Below are positions 43,781 through 54,641 of a stretch of DNA of 64,000 nt, piece after piece; the stretch's first letter is position 1; each line of letters opens with the position of its first letter. The notes below the pieces were generated by a model. The model searched no databases, was not told the DNA's origin, and saw nothing but the letters and a program-made list of their open reading frames with translations. The translations under genes were made by a program, and so were the position numbers. Origin of the DNA: Escherichia sp. MOD1-EC7003 (GTDB lineage Bacteria; Pseudomonadota; Gammaproteobacteria; Enterobacterales; Enterobacteriaceae); NCBI RefSeq assembly GCF_002965065.1, contig NZ_PTRE01000033.1:30250-94249 (forward strand), given 5' to 3'.

Positions 43781-44607
43781 GAAGAGCCTTCTGGCTGGTC
43801 GCTGCCGCTCTGTTACTGGCAGGGTGTGCAGGTGAAAAAGGCATTGTCGAGAAAGAGGGATATCAGCTTGATACCCGACGTCAGGCGCAGGCGGCGTATC
43901 CGCGTATTAAAGTGCTGGTGATCCACTACACCGCAGATGATTTTGATAGTTCGCTGGCGACACTGACCGATAAGCAGGTCAGTTCGCATTATCTGGTGCC
44001 TGCTGTACCACCGCGATACAACGGTAAACCGCGCATCTGGCAACTGGTGCCGGAACAGGAACTGGCCTGGCATGCGGGGATTAGCGCCTGGCGCGGGGCG
44101 ACGCGCCTTAACGACACCTCTATTGGCATTGAGCTGGAAAATCGTGGCTGGCAGAAATCGGCGGGAGTGAAATATTTTGCCCCGTTTGAACCGGCACAGA
44201 TACAGGCGCTCATTCCCCTGGCGAAAGATATTATTGCCCGTTATCACATCAAGCCGGAAAACGTAGTAGCACATGCGGATATCGCCCCGCAGCGCAAAGA
44301 CGATCCGGGGCCATTATTTCCCTGGCAGCAACTTGCGCAGCAGGGGATTGGCGCCTGGCCGGATGCGCAGCGGGTGAACTTTTACCTTGCCGGGCGCGCG
44401 CCGCACACATCGGTAGAGACCACATCATTGCTGGAACTCTTGGCGCGCTACGGTTATGAGGTAAATTCTGATATGACACCGCGCGAGCAGCGGCGCGTGA
44501 TTATGGCGTTTCAGATGCATTTCCGCCCGACGTTATACAACGGCGAAGCGGATGCAGAAACTCAGGCGATAGCCGAAGCGTTGCTGGAGAAATACGGGCA
44601 GGATTAG
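43777..44607 (+). CDS. amiD: N-acetylmuramoyl-L-alanine amidase AmiD
   Basis: A 276-residue outer-membrane lipoprotein amidase (lipobox LAGC, Cys17). Zinc-binding residues of the Amidase_2 fold are seen in [10 protein letters not shown] (about residue 50) and [14 protein letters not shown] (about 165-178). A C-terminal peptidoglycan-binding-like domain follows. It cleaves the amide bond of cell-wall fragments, including anhydro-muropeptides. Formerly YbjR. Confidence 0.95.
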
Positions 44608-45617
44608 CGCGGCAATTTTCCATGGTCGTGCAGCCAGGCGGCAGTTTTCTCGATACCTTCATCCAGGGTGATGACTGGCTGATAACCTAACTCTTCCTGC
44701 GCACGCGTAATATCCAGCGTAAAGTCAAAATTCAACTTGGAGACGCCGTAGTGGGTCAGCGGCGGCTCTTTGGCTGACTTGCGGCCTAAACGCTCCATGC
44801 TGCGGGCGATCATATCCAGCATCGGGTAGGGGATGGAACGAATACGACAGTCGATATTCAACTTGTCGATGAGCTTCTGCACGATGCTGCGCAGTGTGCG
44901 ATGCTCGCCGTTGGTGATGTTGTACACACGCCCGGAAGGTAGCTTATCGCAGGCCTCCTGGCTTGCCAGCCACATGGCGTGCACGGCATTTTCATAGTAG
45001 GTCATATCGACCAGCGCGCTGCCGCCGTGCGGTAACAGAATACTGCCGTAGTGGTGCATCATATGCGCCAGACGGGGGATAAAGACTTTATCGTGCGGTC
45101 CGAACAGACTTTGTGGGCGCAAAATAGTAAAGCGCGTTTGTGGATTCGCCTGCGAAAGCATGTTGATCACCTCTTCGCTGGCCGCTTTGCTGCGGGCAAA
45201 CTCGTTGGCGAAGCGGTGAGGGCGAAAATCCTCTTTAATGTCGCGATGATGGTGATAATCGAAGTACAGGGAGGGGGAAGAGATATGAATAAAGTTACGC
45301 ACGCCCCAGGCGACAGCCCATTCACCCAGGCGGCGAGTGGCGCGAACATTAGCCAGATCGAAAGCCTGTTGCGTTCCCCAGGGCGAGGTAAAGCTGGAGC
45401 AGTGCCACAGCGTATCAATGCCTGCGAGCATCACTTTTGCCTGTGATGAAACCAGCTCAGTCAGGTCTGCCGGAACAAACTCTGCGCCCATTTTTTCCAG
45501 CAATTTACCCATTGCCTCGTTGCGACCGGTCGCACGCACGCTGATGCCTTTCTGGCATAAAAACTCTACCGCGTTTCGACCTAAGCCGCTGGTGGCGCCG
45601 GTAACCAGTACCTTCAT
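44604..45617 (-). CDS. ybjS: YbjS, NAD(P)-dependent epimerase/dehydratase family
   Basis: A 337-residue extended SDR protein. The Rossmann motif [14 protein letters not shown] is at residues 7-20, and [12 protein letters not shown] and YENAVHAMW are downstream. The active-site Tyr-x3-Lys is not obvious in canonical form. The start [11 protein letters not shown] at 45617 is the K-12 start; upstream in-frame codons lack a site. The substrate is unknown. Just downstream of ybjT. Confidence 0.94.
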   Translation of the reverse strand: MKVLVTGATSGLGRNAVEFLCQKGISVRATGRNEAMGKLLEKMGAEFVPADLTELVSSQAKVMLAGIDTLWHCSSFTSPWGTQQAFDLANVRATRRLGEWAVAWGVRNFIHISSPSLYFDYHHHRDIKEDFRPHRFANEFARSKAASEEVINMLSQANPQTRFTILRPQSLFGPHDKVFIPRLAHMMHHYGSILLPHGGSALVDMTYYENAVHAMWLASQEACDKLPSGRVYNITNGEHRTLRSIVQKLIDKLNIDCRIRSIPYPMLDMIARSMERLGRKSAKEPPLTHYGVSKLNFDFTLDITRAQEELGYQPVITLDEGIEKTAAWLHDHGKLPR

Positions 45618-45715
45618 ATCAATCCACTGTTGTTGAGAAAATGACGTGCGCATTCTTCCGTGATTTCCCCCTTGATGCAATGGGAAACATGAAAGAATAA
45701 CGCAGGTTTAGTCGA

Positions 45716-47146
45716 TTAGTTTGTGCTTTGTTCTGCCAGTCTGGCGATTCGTTTTGCCATTCCGCGAAAAATAAACAGATGCGCGGGGATCATCAATAAC
45801 CAGTAAAACAGCCCCGGCATACCGTGCGGATGCCAGAATGCGCGAACATCGATAGTACGATAGTCGCCTTTATCTTCCAGGGTAAAACACAGTCGCCCCA
45901 GCCCCGGCGCTTTCATACCAAATAACAACGTAAGTTGTTTTTCCGGTTCAACGACAATCACTTTCCAGCTATCTACCGCATCGCCGATCTGCAAATATTC
46001 ACGCTCCGGGCGGCCTTTCGCCAGCTTATGACCGATCGCGCGGTCCATCAGCGCCCGGATCTGCCACAAAATATTGCCAAAGAAATAACGCTCTTTACCG
46101 CCGATTTGATTTACTACCTGCCATAAAGCCGCAAGGCTGGCTGACGTTTTAACGGTAAACCCCGCCTGTTTGGCGAAATAACCGTACTCCGGTCTCCAGC
46201 GGGCAAAGGCCTGTTCGTCGTATCCCCAGTCGCTGGAGTTGACCAGCTTTTCTTCTTCTTTCAACGTGCGACGTACCGCGTCATCGAAAGCGATCAGCGG
46301 TTGTGGGATGAGCGCACGTAGCGCGGTGTCATCTGCCAGCAGATCGTGTTTCAGCCCCTGAATCAGCGCTCTGGCAGTGGTGGGCGGTACGGACGTAATC
46401 ACATTAAGAAACCACACCGAAATCCAGCGGGTGGGAAAGGGGATGGGGATCAACCAGCGGCGCTTACCGCTCACCGCCATGAAATGTTCAAACTGCTGTT
46501 GATAACTGAGCACCTCTGGTCCGGCGGCTTCGAAGATGCGATGTTCGCTGGTCGGATGGTCTAACAGTGCCACCAGGTAGTGCAGCAGGTTTTCCAGCGC
46601 AATGGGCGTGGTGCGTGAACGAACCCAGCGCGGCGGGGTTAACACCGGCAGGTTGTAAACGATATCTCGCATCACTTCGAACGCCGCTGAACCGGCACCA
46701 ACGGTAATTCCGGCACGCAATTCGGTCACCGGGACACCCGCTTCGCGAAGAATATCAGCCGTAGCCTGACGAGCACGCAGATGATCCGACTGCTCATGTG
46801 GCGGGGCCTGTAGCGAACTAAGAAAGATTAATTGCTTAACCGGGACTTCGCGTAGCGCATCGCGGACGTTGAGAGCAACCTGGCGCTCCTGAGCGATAAA
46901 ATCGCCGCCTTCGCCCATACTGTGCACCAGAAAATAGACGGTATCGATATCCTGCAACAGGGGGGGAAGGTTATCCGGCCAACTGAGATCGACTTTATGG
47001 CAACTGACGTTTGCCAGTTGCAGCTTTGCAAGCCTGTCGACATGACGTGCCGCCGCCAGAATCTGATGCCCTTGCTGGCTGAGTGCCTGCACCAGATGCT
47101 GACCAATGTAGCCACTGGCACCGAAAACTAAAATGCGTTGCGGCAC
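45716..47146 (-). CDS. ybjT: YbjT, putative NAD(P)-binding protein
   Basis: A 476-residue protein with an atypical SDR N-terminal half ([18 protein letters not shown]), a central helical linker and a C-terminal DUF2867 domain that ends in a membrane-associating segment ([19 protein letters not shown]). The GTG start at 47146 (MPQRIL) follows GGAGAGAGAC. The molecular function is not known. Tight operon with ltaE, 10 bases downstream of it. Confidence 0.94.
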   Translation of the reverse strand: MPQRILVFGASGYIGQHLVQALSQQGHQILAAARHVDRLAKLQLANVSCHKVDLSWPDNLPPLLQDIDTVYFLVHSMGEGGDFIAQERQVALNVRDALREVPVKQLIFLSSLQAPPHEQSDHLRARQATADILREAGVPVTELRAGITVGAGSAAFEVMRDIVYNLPVLTPPRWVRSRTTPIALENLLHYLVALLDHPTSEHRIFEAAGPEVLSYQQQFEHFMAVSGKRRWLIPIPFPTRWISVWFLNVITSVPPTTARALIQGLKHDLLADDTALRALIPQPLIAFDDAVRRTLKEEEKLVNSSDWGYDEQAFARWRPEYGYFAKQAGFTVKTSASLAALWQVVNQIGGKERYFFGNILWQIRALMDRAIGHKLAKGRPEREYLQIGDAVDSWKVIVVEPEKQLTLLFGMKAPGLGRLCFTLEDKGDYRTIDVRAFWHPHGMPGLFYWLLMIPAHLFIFRGMAKRIARLAEQSTN

Positions 47147-47156
47147 GTCTCTCTCC

Positions 47157-48158
47157 TTAACGCGCCAGGAATGCGCGCCAGTGGGCGGCGACTTCTGCCA
47201 GTTGTTCACGCGAGACGTCAAGGTGTGTCACCAGGCGAACAATTGTCGAGGCGTTAATCAGTACGTTTCTCGCTTTCATGTATTCGCCTAACGCGGCAGC
47301 GTTTTCTTCCCCGACGCGAACAAACAGCATATTGGTGTCCTGGCGCATAACATCTGCGCCTGCATCACGCAGCTGCTCTGCCATCCAGGCGGCGTTATCG
47401 TGGTCTTCCTGCAAGCGTGTGACGTTGTTTTTCAGCGCATACATTCCGGCGGCAGCCAGAATCCCGGACTGGCGCATCCCGCCACCGGTCATTTTCCGCC
47501 AGCGAATGGCGCGTTTAATATAATCACGATTGCCGACCAGTAACGAACCGACCGGCGTACCAAGACCTTTCGACAGACAAATTGTGAACGAATCACAATA
47601 TTGCGTGATCTCTTTTAGCTCACAGCCGTAAGCCACCACGGCGTTAAAGATGCGCGCCCCGTCAACATGCAGCGCCAGTTTGCGCTCGCGAGTGAATTCC
47701 CATGCTTCTTTCAGGTATTCACGCGGTAGCACTTTGCCGTTGTGGGTGTTTTCCAGACTGAGCAATTTAGTACGGGCGAAGTGGATATCGTCGGGTTTGA
47801 TTTTCATCGCCACTTTATCCAGCGGCAGCGTGCCGTTGGCGTCAGCATCGATGGGTTGCGGCTGAATACTGCCCAGCACCGCCGCGCCACCAGCTTCAAA
47901 AAGATAGTTATGCGCGGCCTGACCGACAATATACTCTTCGCCGCGTTCGCAGTGACTGAGCAGAGCGACCAGGTTAGCCTGGGTGCCGGTAGGTAGAAAA
48001 ATGGCGGCTTCTTTACCGGAAAGCTCAGCTGCATAGTCCTGCAGAGCATTAACGGTAGGGTCGTCTCCGTAAACGTCGTCCCCAACCGGGGCGGCCATCA
48101 TCGCTTCGAGCATGGCGCGGCTCGGTCGGGTTACGGTATCACTGCGTAAATCAATCAT
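47157..48158 (-). CDS. ltaE: Low-specificity L-threonine aldolase
   Basis: A 333-residue PLP enzyme that cleaves L-threonine and L-allo-threonine to glycine and acetaldehyde. The PLP lysine is in [13 protein letters not shown] (about residue 197). The start [16 protein letters not shown] is typical. Leads the ltaE-ybjT-ybjS cluster, which lies downstream of poxB. Confidence 0.97.
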   Translation of the reverse strand: MIDLRSDTVTRPSRAMLEAMMAAPVGDDVYGDDPTVNALQDYAAELSGKEAAIFLPTGTQANLVALLSHCERGEEYIVGQAAHNYLFEAGGAAVLGSIQPQPIDADANGTLPLDKVAMKIKPDDIHFARTKLLSLENTHNGKVLPREYLKEAWEFTRERKLALHVDGARIFNAVVAYGCELKEITQYCDSFTICLSKGLGTPVGSLLVGNRDYIKRAIRWRKMTGGGMRQSGILAAAGMYALKNNVTRLQEDHDNAAWMAEQLRDAGADVMRQDTNMLFVRVGEENAAALGEYMKARNVLINASTIVRLVTHLDVSREQLAEVAAHWRAFLAR

Positions 48159-48195
48159 GGCATGTCCTTATTTATGACGGGAAATGCCACCCTTT

Positions 48196-49914
48196 TTACC
48201 TTAGCCAGTTCGTTTTCGCCAGTTCGATCACTTCATCGCCGCGCCCGCTGATGATTGCGCGCAGCATATACAAGCTAAATCCTTTGGCCTGTTCGAGTTT
48301 GATCTGCGGTGGAATGGCTAATTCTTCTTTGGCGACCATCACATCCACCAGCACCGGACCATCGATAGAAAAGGCGCGTTGTAGGGCTTCATCAACCTCA
48401 GCGGCTTTTTCTACGCGGATCCCCGTAATGCCGCACGCTTCGGCGATACGGGCAAAGTTGGTGTCGTGCAGCTCCGTACCGTCCGTCAGATAGCCTCCGG
48501 CTTTCATCTCCATCGCCACAAAGCCCAGCACGCTGTTGTTAAAGACGATAATTTTCACCGGCAGATTCATCTGCACTACCGAGAGGAAATCGCCCATCAA
48601 CATACTGAAACCACCGTCGCCGCACATGGCGACCACCTGACGTTTCGGCTCGGTTGCCTGCGCACCCAACGCCTGCGGCATGGCGTTAGCCATCGAACCG
48701 TGGTTAAACGAACCTAACAGGCGACGCTTGCCGTTCATTTTCAGATAGCGCGCTGCCCATACTGTTGGTGTGCCGACGTCACAGGTGAAAATGGCGTCAT
48801 CGGCAGCAAAATGGCTAATTTGCTGCGCCAGATATTGCGGGTGAATGGCTTTCTCGCTCGGTTTAGCTAAATCGTCCAGCCCTTTGCGGGCATCGCGGTA
48901 ATCTTCCAGCGCTTTATCCAGAAACTTGCGATCGGCTTTTTCTTCTACTAAAGGCATCAATGCTCGCAGAGTCGATTTGATATCGCCGACCAGTGCCATA
49001 TCCACCTTGCTGTGAGCGCCGATGCTGGCTGGGTTGATATCAATCTGAATGATTTTTGCATCGGTCGGGTAGAACGCACGGTAGGGAAACTGGGTGCCGA
49101 GCAGCACTAACGTGTCGGCGTTCATCATGGTATGGAAACCTGATGAGAAGCCGATTAACCCGGTCATTCCAACATCATACGGATTATCGTATTCAACATG
49201 TTCTTTACCGCGCAGGGCATGAATAATAGGCGCTTTAATCTTCCCGGCAAACTCAACTAACTCTTTATGCGCCCCCGCGCAGCCGCTGCCACACATCAGA
49301 GCGATATTGCTGGAGTAACGCAGCAGTTGTGCCAGTTTACGTAACTCTTCTTCTTCCGGTGTCACGACTGGCTGTGGCGCATGATACCAGTGGGTGGTTG
49401 CCCCTTCCGGTGCAGGTTTTAACGCCACGTCGCCTGGTAACACGACAACGGAAACGCCGCGGTTAAGCACCGCTTTGCGCATAGCAATTGCCAGTACTTG
49501 TGGGATCTGCTCCGCGCTGGAAACCAGCTCGCAATAGTGGCTACATTCGCGGAATAACTCTTGCGGGTGGGTTTCCTGGAAATAGCCGCTGCCAATTTCA
49601 CTGGAAGGAATATGGGCAGCAATCGCCAGTACCGGGACGTGATTGCGATGGCAATCGAACAAACCGTTGATTAAGTGCAGGTTGCCAGGTCCGCACGATC
49701 CGGCACAAACCGCCAGTTCTCCGCTAAGTTGGGCTTCAGCGCCAGCGGCAAAGGCCGCCACTTCTTCATGGCGGGTGGACATCCACTCGATGGTGCCCAT
49801 GCGATTAAGACTATCGCTAAGACCGTTCAGAGAGTCGCCCGTGACTCCCCAGATGCGTTTCACCCCTGCCGATTCGAGTGTTTTGGCGATATAAGCTGCA
49901 ACCGTTTGTTTCAT
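48196..49914 (-). CDS. poxB: Pyruvate dehydrogenase (ubiquinone) PoxB
   Basis: A 572-residue thiamine-diphosphate/FAD flavoenzyme that converts pyruvate to acetate and CO2 and passes electrons to ubiquinone. The ThDP motif runs from [12 protein letters not shown] to VFNN (about residues 432-465), and the catalytic Glu is in [12 protein letters not shown]. The C-terminal ~25 residues form the lipid-binding helix. It is known to be sigma-S-dependent in stationary phase. Confidence 0.97.
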   Translation of the reverse strand: MKQTVAAYIAKTLESAGVKRIWGVTGDSLNGLSDSLNRMGTIEWMSTRHEEVAAFAAGAEAQLSGELAVCAGSCGPGNLHLINGLFDCHRNHVPVLAIAAHIPSSEIGSGYFQETHPQELFRECSHYCELVSSAEQIPQVLAIAMRKAVLNRGVSVVVLPGDVALKPAPEGATTHWYHAPQPVVTPEEEELRKLAQLLRYSSNIALMCGSGCAGAHKELVEFAGKIKAPIIHALRGKEHVEYDNPYDVGMTGLIGFSSGFHTMMNADTLVLLGTQFPYRAFYPTDAKIIQIDINPASIGAHSKVDMALVGDIKSTLRALMPLVEEKADRKFLDKALEDYRDARKGLDDLAKPSEKAIHPQYLAQQISHFAADDAIFTCDVGTPTVWAARYLKMNGKRRLLGSFNHGSMANAMPQALGAQATEPKRQVVAMCGDGGFSMLMGDFLSVVQMNLPVKIIVFNNSVLGFVAMEMKAGGYLTDGTELHDTNFARIAEACGITGIRVEKAAEVDEALQRAFSIDGPVLVDVMVAKEELAIPPQIKLEQAKGFSLYMLRAIISGRGDEVIELAKTNWLR

Positions 49915-50011
49915 GGTTCTCCATCTCCTGAATGTGATAACGGTAACAAGTTTAGTTCATCTGACAGAGGGGGAAGGGATGGGAGAAAAAGGAGGCACTA
50001 ATGGTTAAATA

Positions 50012-50037
50012 GCCCGATGAAAGGAATATCATCGGGC
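50012..50037 (-). terminator. Terminator after hcr
   Basis: A perfect 9-bp stem GCCCGATGA / TCATCGGGC with an 8-base loop lies 10 bases beyond the hcr stop on the minus strand. The T-run is weak (TATTTAA). Confidence 0.6.
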
Positions 50038-50046
50038 ATAAGGCGA

Positions 50047-51015
50047 TTACGCGAGAACCAAATCCCCCTGCGGATGGCAGGAGCAAGCCAGTACGTAACC
50101 TTCGGCGATTTCGGCGTCGGTCAGCGTCATTGTGCTGCTCACTGTATAGTCACCGGAAACCACTTTTGTCTTACAGCAGCCGCAAACACCCGCACGGCAG
50201 GCGGCGACAACCGGAACTTTATTGCTTTCCAGCGCCTCCAGTAGCGTGGTGCCAACCGGGGCGTAAAATTCTTGCGCCGGTTGCAGTTTGGTGAATTTCA
50301 GACCGCTGGTCGCCGCTTCTGCCATTGGCGTAAAGAACTTCTCTTTAAAAAAGTGTGTCACGCCAAGCGCCTTCACTTCCTGTTCCACCCAATCCATATA
50401 CGGAGCTGGGCCACAGGTCATCACGGTGCGTGAGGCTAAGTCAGGGACACCTGCCAGCAGTTCGCGAGTGAGACGACCAGCGATAAAGCCTTCGATAACG
50501 TTATTTTCAGCCACCAGCGTCACCGGATAGTTGCGCCATTCGTCGGCGAAAATAACGTCCTGCGGCGTACGCACGTTGTAGATCACCCGTACATCGGCCT
50601 GCGGACAATTTTTCGCCAGCCAGCGACGCATCGACATAATCGGCGTGACGCCACAGCCTGCCGCCAGCAACAGGAATTTATCTTCTGCTTTATCGTCGCA
50701 GGTAAATTCCCCCATCGCGTCCGAAAGCCAGAGATAATCACCGCGTTTTACATCGCGGGTCAGCCACTGGGAGCCGACACCGTCATCAATCTGCCGCACA
50801 GTCAGAGTGATATATTCACTCACGCCAGGCGTAGAGGAAATGGTGTAAGCACGCAGTGTTTCTGCTGAGTTTCGCACGCTGACCAGCGCATATTGTCCGG
50901 CGCGATATGGGTAGTAATCGTGACAAATCAGGGAAATCGTCCACACATCCGGCGTTTCTTGCTTAATGTGATGAACCTGCATCCGCCACGGGCATTGATT
51001 CGTTGGCATCGTCAT
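50047..51015 (-). CDS. hcr: NADH oxidoreductase Hcr for Hcp
   Basis: A 322-residue reductase with FAD (RAYTISSTPG) and NAD (AAGCGVTPIMSMRRWL) domains and a C-terminal [2Fe-2S] ferredoxin domain (CRAGVCGCCKTKV and a last Cys in ACSC). It passes electrons from NADH to Hcp. The start is ATGACGATG at 51015; a TTG six bases earlier is unlikely. It begins 11 bases after hcp. Confidence 0.96.
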   Translation of the reverse strand: MTMPTNQCPWRMQVHHIKQETPDVWTISLICHDYYPYRAGQYALVSVRNSAETLRAYTISSTPGVSEYITLTVRQIDDGVGSQWLTRDVKRGDYLWLSDAMGEFTCDDKAEDKFLLLAAGCGVTPIMSMRRWLAKNCPQADVRVIYNVRTPQDVIFADEWRNYPVTLVAENNVIEGFIAGRLTRELLAGVPDLASRTVMTCGPAPYMDWVEQEVKALGVTHFFKEKFFTPMAEAATSGLKFTKLQPAQEFYAPVGTTLLEALESNKVPVVAACRAGVCGCCKTKVVSGDYTVSSTMTLTDAEIAEGYVLACSCHPQGDLVLA

Positions 51016-51026
51016 CGACAAACTCC

Positions 51027-52679
51027 TTACGCGCTCAACAGTTGCTTCATGTCTTCTTCAACAGTGGTGATAGAACGCAGGCCGAATTTCTCGTTCAGCA
51101 CTGCCAGCAGGTCTGGTGTCAGGAAACCAGGTGCAGTCGGGCCGGTGACGATATTTTTCACACCCAGAGAAAGCAGCGTCAGCAGAATGACAATCGCTTT
51201 CTGTTCAAACCAGGAGAGCACCAGCGACAGCGGCAGATCGTTGACACCGCAGCCCAGTTTTTCTGCCAGAGTGACAGCCAGAATAATCGCTGAGTAAGCA
51301 TCGTTACACTGACCGGCATCCACCAGACGCGGCAAGCCTTCGATATCACCAAACTCAAGTTTGTTAAAGCGATATTTACCGCAGGCGAGAGTCAGGATCA
51401 GGCAGTCATCCGGCACGCTGGTGGCGAAATCGGTGAAGTAGTGGCGCTCGCCGCGTGCGCCGTCACAGCCGCCAAGCAGGAAGATATGACGCAGTTTTTC
51501 ACGACTCACCAGATCAATCAGCGTATCGGCTGCGCCGAGCAGCGTCTGACGGCCAAAGCCCACGGTGATCAGGTGCGGAATTTCGCTGTACGGGAAGCCC
51601 GCCATTTGTTGCGCCTGGGCAATAACCTCTGAGAAATCATCACCATCCAGATGACGCACGCCTGGCCAGCCAACGATGCTGCGGGTCCAGATACGATCGT
51701 CATAAGCACCTACGGTTGGATCGATGATGCAGTTCGAGGTCATCACGATGGGGCCAGGGAAGCGAGCGAACTCCACTTGCTGATTCTGCCAGCCGCTGCC
51801 GTAGTTACCGACCAGATGTTTAAATTTACGCAGCTCCGGGTAGCCATGCGCCGGCAGCATTTCGCCGTGGGTGTAGACATTAACACCCGTGCCTTCGGTC
51901 TGTTCCAGCAGGTTGTAGAGATCTTTGAGATCGTGACCGGAAATCAGGATGCATTTACCCGCCGTCGCTTTGACGTTGACCAGAGTTGGCGTTGGGTGAC
52001 CGTATTTACCGGTTTCGCCTGCGTCCAGAATGCTCATCACTTTGAAGTTCATCTGGCCGATTTCCATAGAACACTCGAGAAGTGCGTTCATATCGGCAGG
52101 CCAGGTCCCCAGCCACGCCATGATTTTATGGTACTGCGCGTAAATATCGTTGTCGTATTGACCGAGAACATGCGCGTGTTCCATATAGGCCGCCGCACCT
52201 TTAAGGCCATACAGGCACAGCAGACGCAGGCCGAGAATATTTTCACCAATCGCGGCTTTATCTTTGTTAGGGGTAAATTCTGCTGCCTGACGTTGCAGTT
52301 CGCCGGGATCGTCGCTCACCAGTTGCAGGTCAGCCATCGGGTTATCGACGCGGGCGTTGGCATCTACAGCCAGGCATTGTGCTTTCAGCGCCTCGCGCAG
52401 GGCAATTGCTTCACGAGCGTAGCCGACAATACGCGGAGAATCGAAGTTAACGTTGGTCAGGGTTGAGAAAAATGCGCGTGGCGCAAAGCTGTCTACATCG
52501 TGGTTGATGATGCCGTATTCACGCGCTTTTGCCGCCCAGGCCGAAAGCCCTTGCAGTGCCGCGATGAGTAAATCCTGAAGGTCAGAGGTTTCTGCCGTTT
52601 TACCACACATCCCCTGCGCGTATGAGCAGCCGTTTCCTGCCGGAGTACGGATAGTTTGTTCACATTGCACACAAAACAT
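51027..52679 (-). CDS. hcp: Hybrid cluster protein (NO reductase) Hcp
   Basis: A 550-residue prismane protein. The N-terminal cysteine cluster is C3, C6, C18 and C25 (CVQCEQ...[11 protein letters not shown]). Hybrid-cluster ligands are spread through the C-terminal half, including [13 protein letters not shown] and the [12 protein letters not shown] segment. It is a high-affinity NO reductase in anaerobic cells and a protein S-nitrosylase. The start MFCVQCEQ lies at 52679. Confidence 0.97.
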   Translation of the reverse strand: MFCVQCEQTIRTPAGNGCSYAQGMCGKTAETSDLQDLLIAALQGLSAWAAKAREYGIINHDVDSFAPRAFFSTLTNVNFDSPRIVGYAREAIALREALKAQCLAVDANARVDNPMADLQLVSDDPGELQRQAAEFTPNKDKAAIGENILGLRLLCLYGLKGAAAYMEHAHVLGQYDNDIYAQYHKIMAWLGTWPADMNALLECSMEIGQMNFKVMSILDAGETGKYGHPTPTLVNVKATAGKCILISGHDLKDLYNLLEQTEGTGVNVYTHGEMLPAHGYPELRKFKHLVGNYGSGWQNQQVEFARFPGPIVMTSNCIIDPTVGAYDDRIWTRSIVGWPGVRHLDGDDFSEVIAQAQQMAGFPYSEIPHLITVGFGRQTLLGAADTLIDLVSREKLRHIFLLGGCDGARGERHYFTDFATSVPDDCLILTLACGKYRFNKLEFGDIEGLPRLVDAGQCNDAYSAIILAVTLAEKLGCGVNDLPLSLVLSWFEQKAIVILLTLLSLGVKNIVTGPTAPGFLTPDLLAVLNEKFGLRSITTVEEDMKQLLSA

Positions 52680-52694
52680 GATCACACCCTTTAA

Positions 52695-52790
52695 AGTTAT
52701 ATTTAATATGCATGTTTAAGGTTAAGACGCTTAAGGCGGGGATAAAAGGGATTTTTCATGCAACTTTAAGGGAGATTGATTTAGCGCAAT
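52695..52790 (-). promoter_or_regulatory. hcp control region with NsrR- and FNR-like sites
   Basis: On the minus strand an AACATGCATATTAAA stretch (around 52704-52718) resembles the NsrR half-site AAnATGCATTT. TTGATTTAGCGCAA (52776-52789) is an imperfect FNR palindrome. hcp-hcr is known to be repressed by NsrR and activated by FNR. The matches are by eye. Confidence 0.45.
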
Positions 52791-52822
52791 TTTGGCGGCA
52801 GGGATCTACCGCCAGAGAGGTA

Positions 52823-53722
52823 TTACGCAGAGAAAAAGGCGATGAGGATCGGCACTAACAGGCTAAGAATAAAACCGTGAACAATCGCCGCCGGGACCAT
52901 ATCCAGCCCCCCTGTACGCTGAAGAACGGGGAGGGTGAAATCCATCGATGTGGCACCGCATAAGCCCAGTGCAGTAGAGCGGCTGCGGCGAATCAGGCCA
53001 GGGATCAACATAATAGCAATTAGCTCACGGGCCAGATCATTAAAAAACGCTGCGCTCCCGATTACCGGACCAAAAGATTCGGTTAATAAAATACCGGAAA
53101 GAGAATACCAGCCGAAACCGGAGGCCATTGCCAGCGTGGTATTGATGGGAAGATCAAGAATAAAGGCGTTAATTAAACCACCAATTAAAGAACTGGCAAC
53201 CACCACTACGGCGACAATCATTCCCCGGCGATTAAGGACAATCTGCTTTAAGGTCATGCCATTATTACGCAACTGAATACCAACGAGGAAAAGGAGCAGA
53301 ATTAAGGTGTATTCGCTTGCTTCGGTCGCGTGCTGTAGGAAAGCCAGGCCACTCAGGCCAATGGCAAAACCAATCACCACCACACCGCAGAGCTTGAGGG
53401 ACTCCATTGCCATCGCAATACGCGACGGGAGTTTTTCTTGCTGATGGTGGTTGCGCCACGGCAGGCCTCGCTCCAGCCACATCAGGGCGGCAATATTACA
53501 CAGTAAAATAACGGTAATACTGACAGCAGAATAATGCAGAATCGCCAACAGGTTGCTGGCGAGGTTATCGAGAAACGCCAGACTGATACCCATAAAAAAG
53601 AGAATGAGGTAAACCATCCAGCTTAATAGCTGATTAATAACTTTTAATGCGGCTTTTTGGCGAAGCGGAATGAGGTAACCCACAATCAGGGGAACCAGAA
53701 TGATTAACAACCCAGAAAACAT
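52823..53722 (-). CDS. lysO: Lysine exporter LysO
   Basis: A 299-residue inner-membrane protein with about eight membrane segments (formerly YbjE). In K-12 it exports L-lysine and the toxic analogue thialysine and is under ArgP and lysine control. Full length, ending IPILIAFFSA. Confidence 0.95.
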   Translation of the reverse strand: MFSGLLIILVPLIVGYLIPLRQKAALKVINQLLSWMVYLILFFMGISLAFLDNLASNLLAILHYSAVSITVILLCNIAALMWLERGLPWRNHHQQEKLPSRIAMAMESLKLCGVVVIGFAIGLSGLAFLQHATEASEYTLILLLFLVGIQLRNNGMTLKQIVLNRRGMIVAVVVVASSLIGGLINAFILDLPINTTLAMASGFGWYSLSGILLTESFGPVIGSAAFFNDLARELIAIMLIPGLIRRSRSTALGLCGATSMDFTLPVLQRTGGLDMVPAAIVHGFILSLLVPILIAFFSA

Positions 53723-53854
53723 GAAAACCCAGTCCTTGCAAAGAAGATTCGAAATGCGCGATGATACACTACTGAAAGCGGAAGGACGAGTAAAGGCGCA
53801 ATTAAAAGGAAATTGTTATGCATCAGTGGGGGATTTTTAATTCTCTATGAGTGT

Positions 53855-53999
53855 TTAGCATCGTTGCGCTCCTTTCATGTGCAATGCCATATAAAGCCAC
53901 TGATGCAGGGGAGGCCAGTCGCCGCTGCGCGGTGCCTTCAGCTTATCCCCTTCGGCTACCGGGTCGGGCGCGAGGTAACGTTCCTGTAAGACGCGCCAT
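53855..53999 (-). pseudogene. Unidentified 3' gene fragment between aqpZ and lysO
   Basis: On the minus strand an open frame encodes about 47 residues (WRVLQERYLAPDPVAEGDK, then LKAPRSGDWPPLHQWLYMA and a short tail) ending at TAA 53855. It has no start codon context and follows the point where aqpZ homology stops (about 54001). The sequence looks coding (proline- and charge-rich, GC-rich) and foreign to this locus in K-12. I cannot assign it. It may be the end of a gene brought in by an element that later deleted. Confidence 0.45.
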
Positions 54000-54000
54000 C

Positions 54001-54227
54001 AGTGTTAGTCACCGGAAACTGATTAAGTGAATCAGGGTTAAGGCCAGACCAATGGCGATCGGTGCAAAACCAGCAGGAGCGTGTTGGTCGGTTGCGCCGT
54101 GGATCACCAGCAGGAAACCCGCACTCAATACCAGTTCAACCACCAGTGCCGAAAGTACGGCATTACCACCGCCACCAAAAACAAGCCAGAAAGTACCAAA
54201 ACATTCAGCTGCTAATTTTCTGAACAT
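54001..54227 (-). pseudogene. aqpZ: Aquaporin Z, multiply deleted
   Basis: The start [19 protein letters not shown] is AqpZ. After ~19 residues it joins the part near residue 130 ([23 protein letters not shown]), skipping about 110 codons in frame and with them the first NPA pore motif. After LTLIHLIS one base is missing (AGTTTCCGG for AGTATTCCGG), which frameshifts to an immediate stop. A few bases later (after ACTAACACT) homology ends, so the second NPA motif and the C-terminus are lost. AqpZ is normally a 231-residue water channel; this cannot be one. Confidence 0.92.
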
Positions 54228-54641
54228 ATCCACCTCAATCAAAAATTGACTCTGTGAAAAATATGGTTTTTTTATCGGGGGCGTAAAAAAGTGACGACGG
54301 AAATAATGCGCGGCTATTTTAAAAACGAAGGTGAATTATTCACTAGATAAATAAATTCAGTAAATTTGATTTAGGGCAACAGCGGGTTGCCCCAAAGAAT
54401 CATTTGTCTGATTGACTGTGTAGTGTAAGCGAGTGATTTAATCCTTCAGGCGTAATAATAAATAATTTATCATGCTAATTATTTGTTTTTGCAGGGTTCT
54501 CAGCAAGAGGGAGTGTAACGCGATTATTCGCTCATTTTTCAGACATTTACCATGCCGAAATGTGATGTCATCACGTATTAGCAAGGCCTTTCCCATTATA
54601 CTGCAAGTGTAAAGGATAAGTCACATATTTCTGGAGGGGAT
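54228..54641. other. aqpZ-ybjD intergenic region
   Basis: About 410 bp without a gene. It should carry the old aqpZ promoter and the ybjD promoter. A TTTTTTA-rich stretch near 54268 and GATGTCATCACGTATTAG near 54565 are visible, but nothing I can name. Confidence 0.5.

Noticed and set aside
54009..54242. Possible novel 77-codon membrane protein
   Set aside because: It is a fusion of two parts of AqpZ caused by internal deletion and ends at a frameshift.
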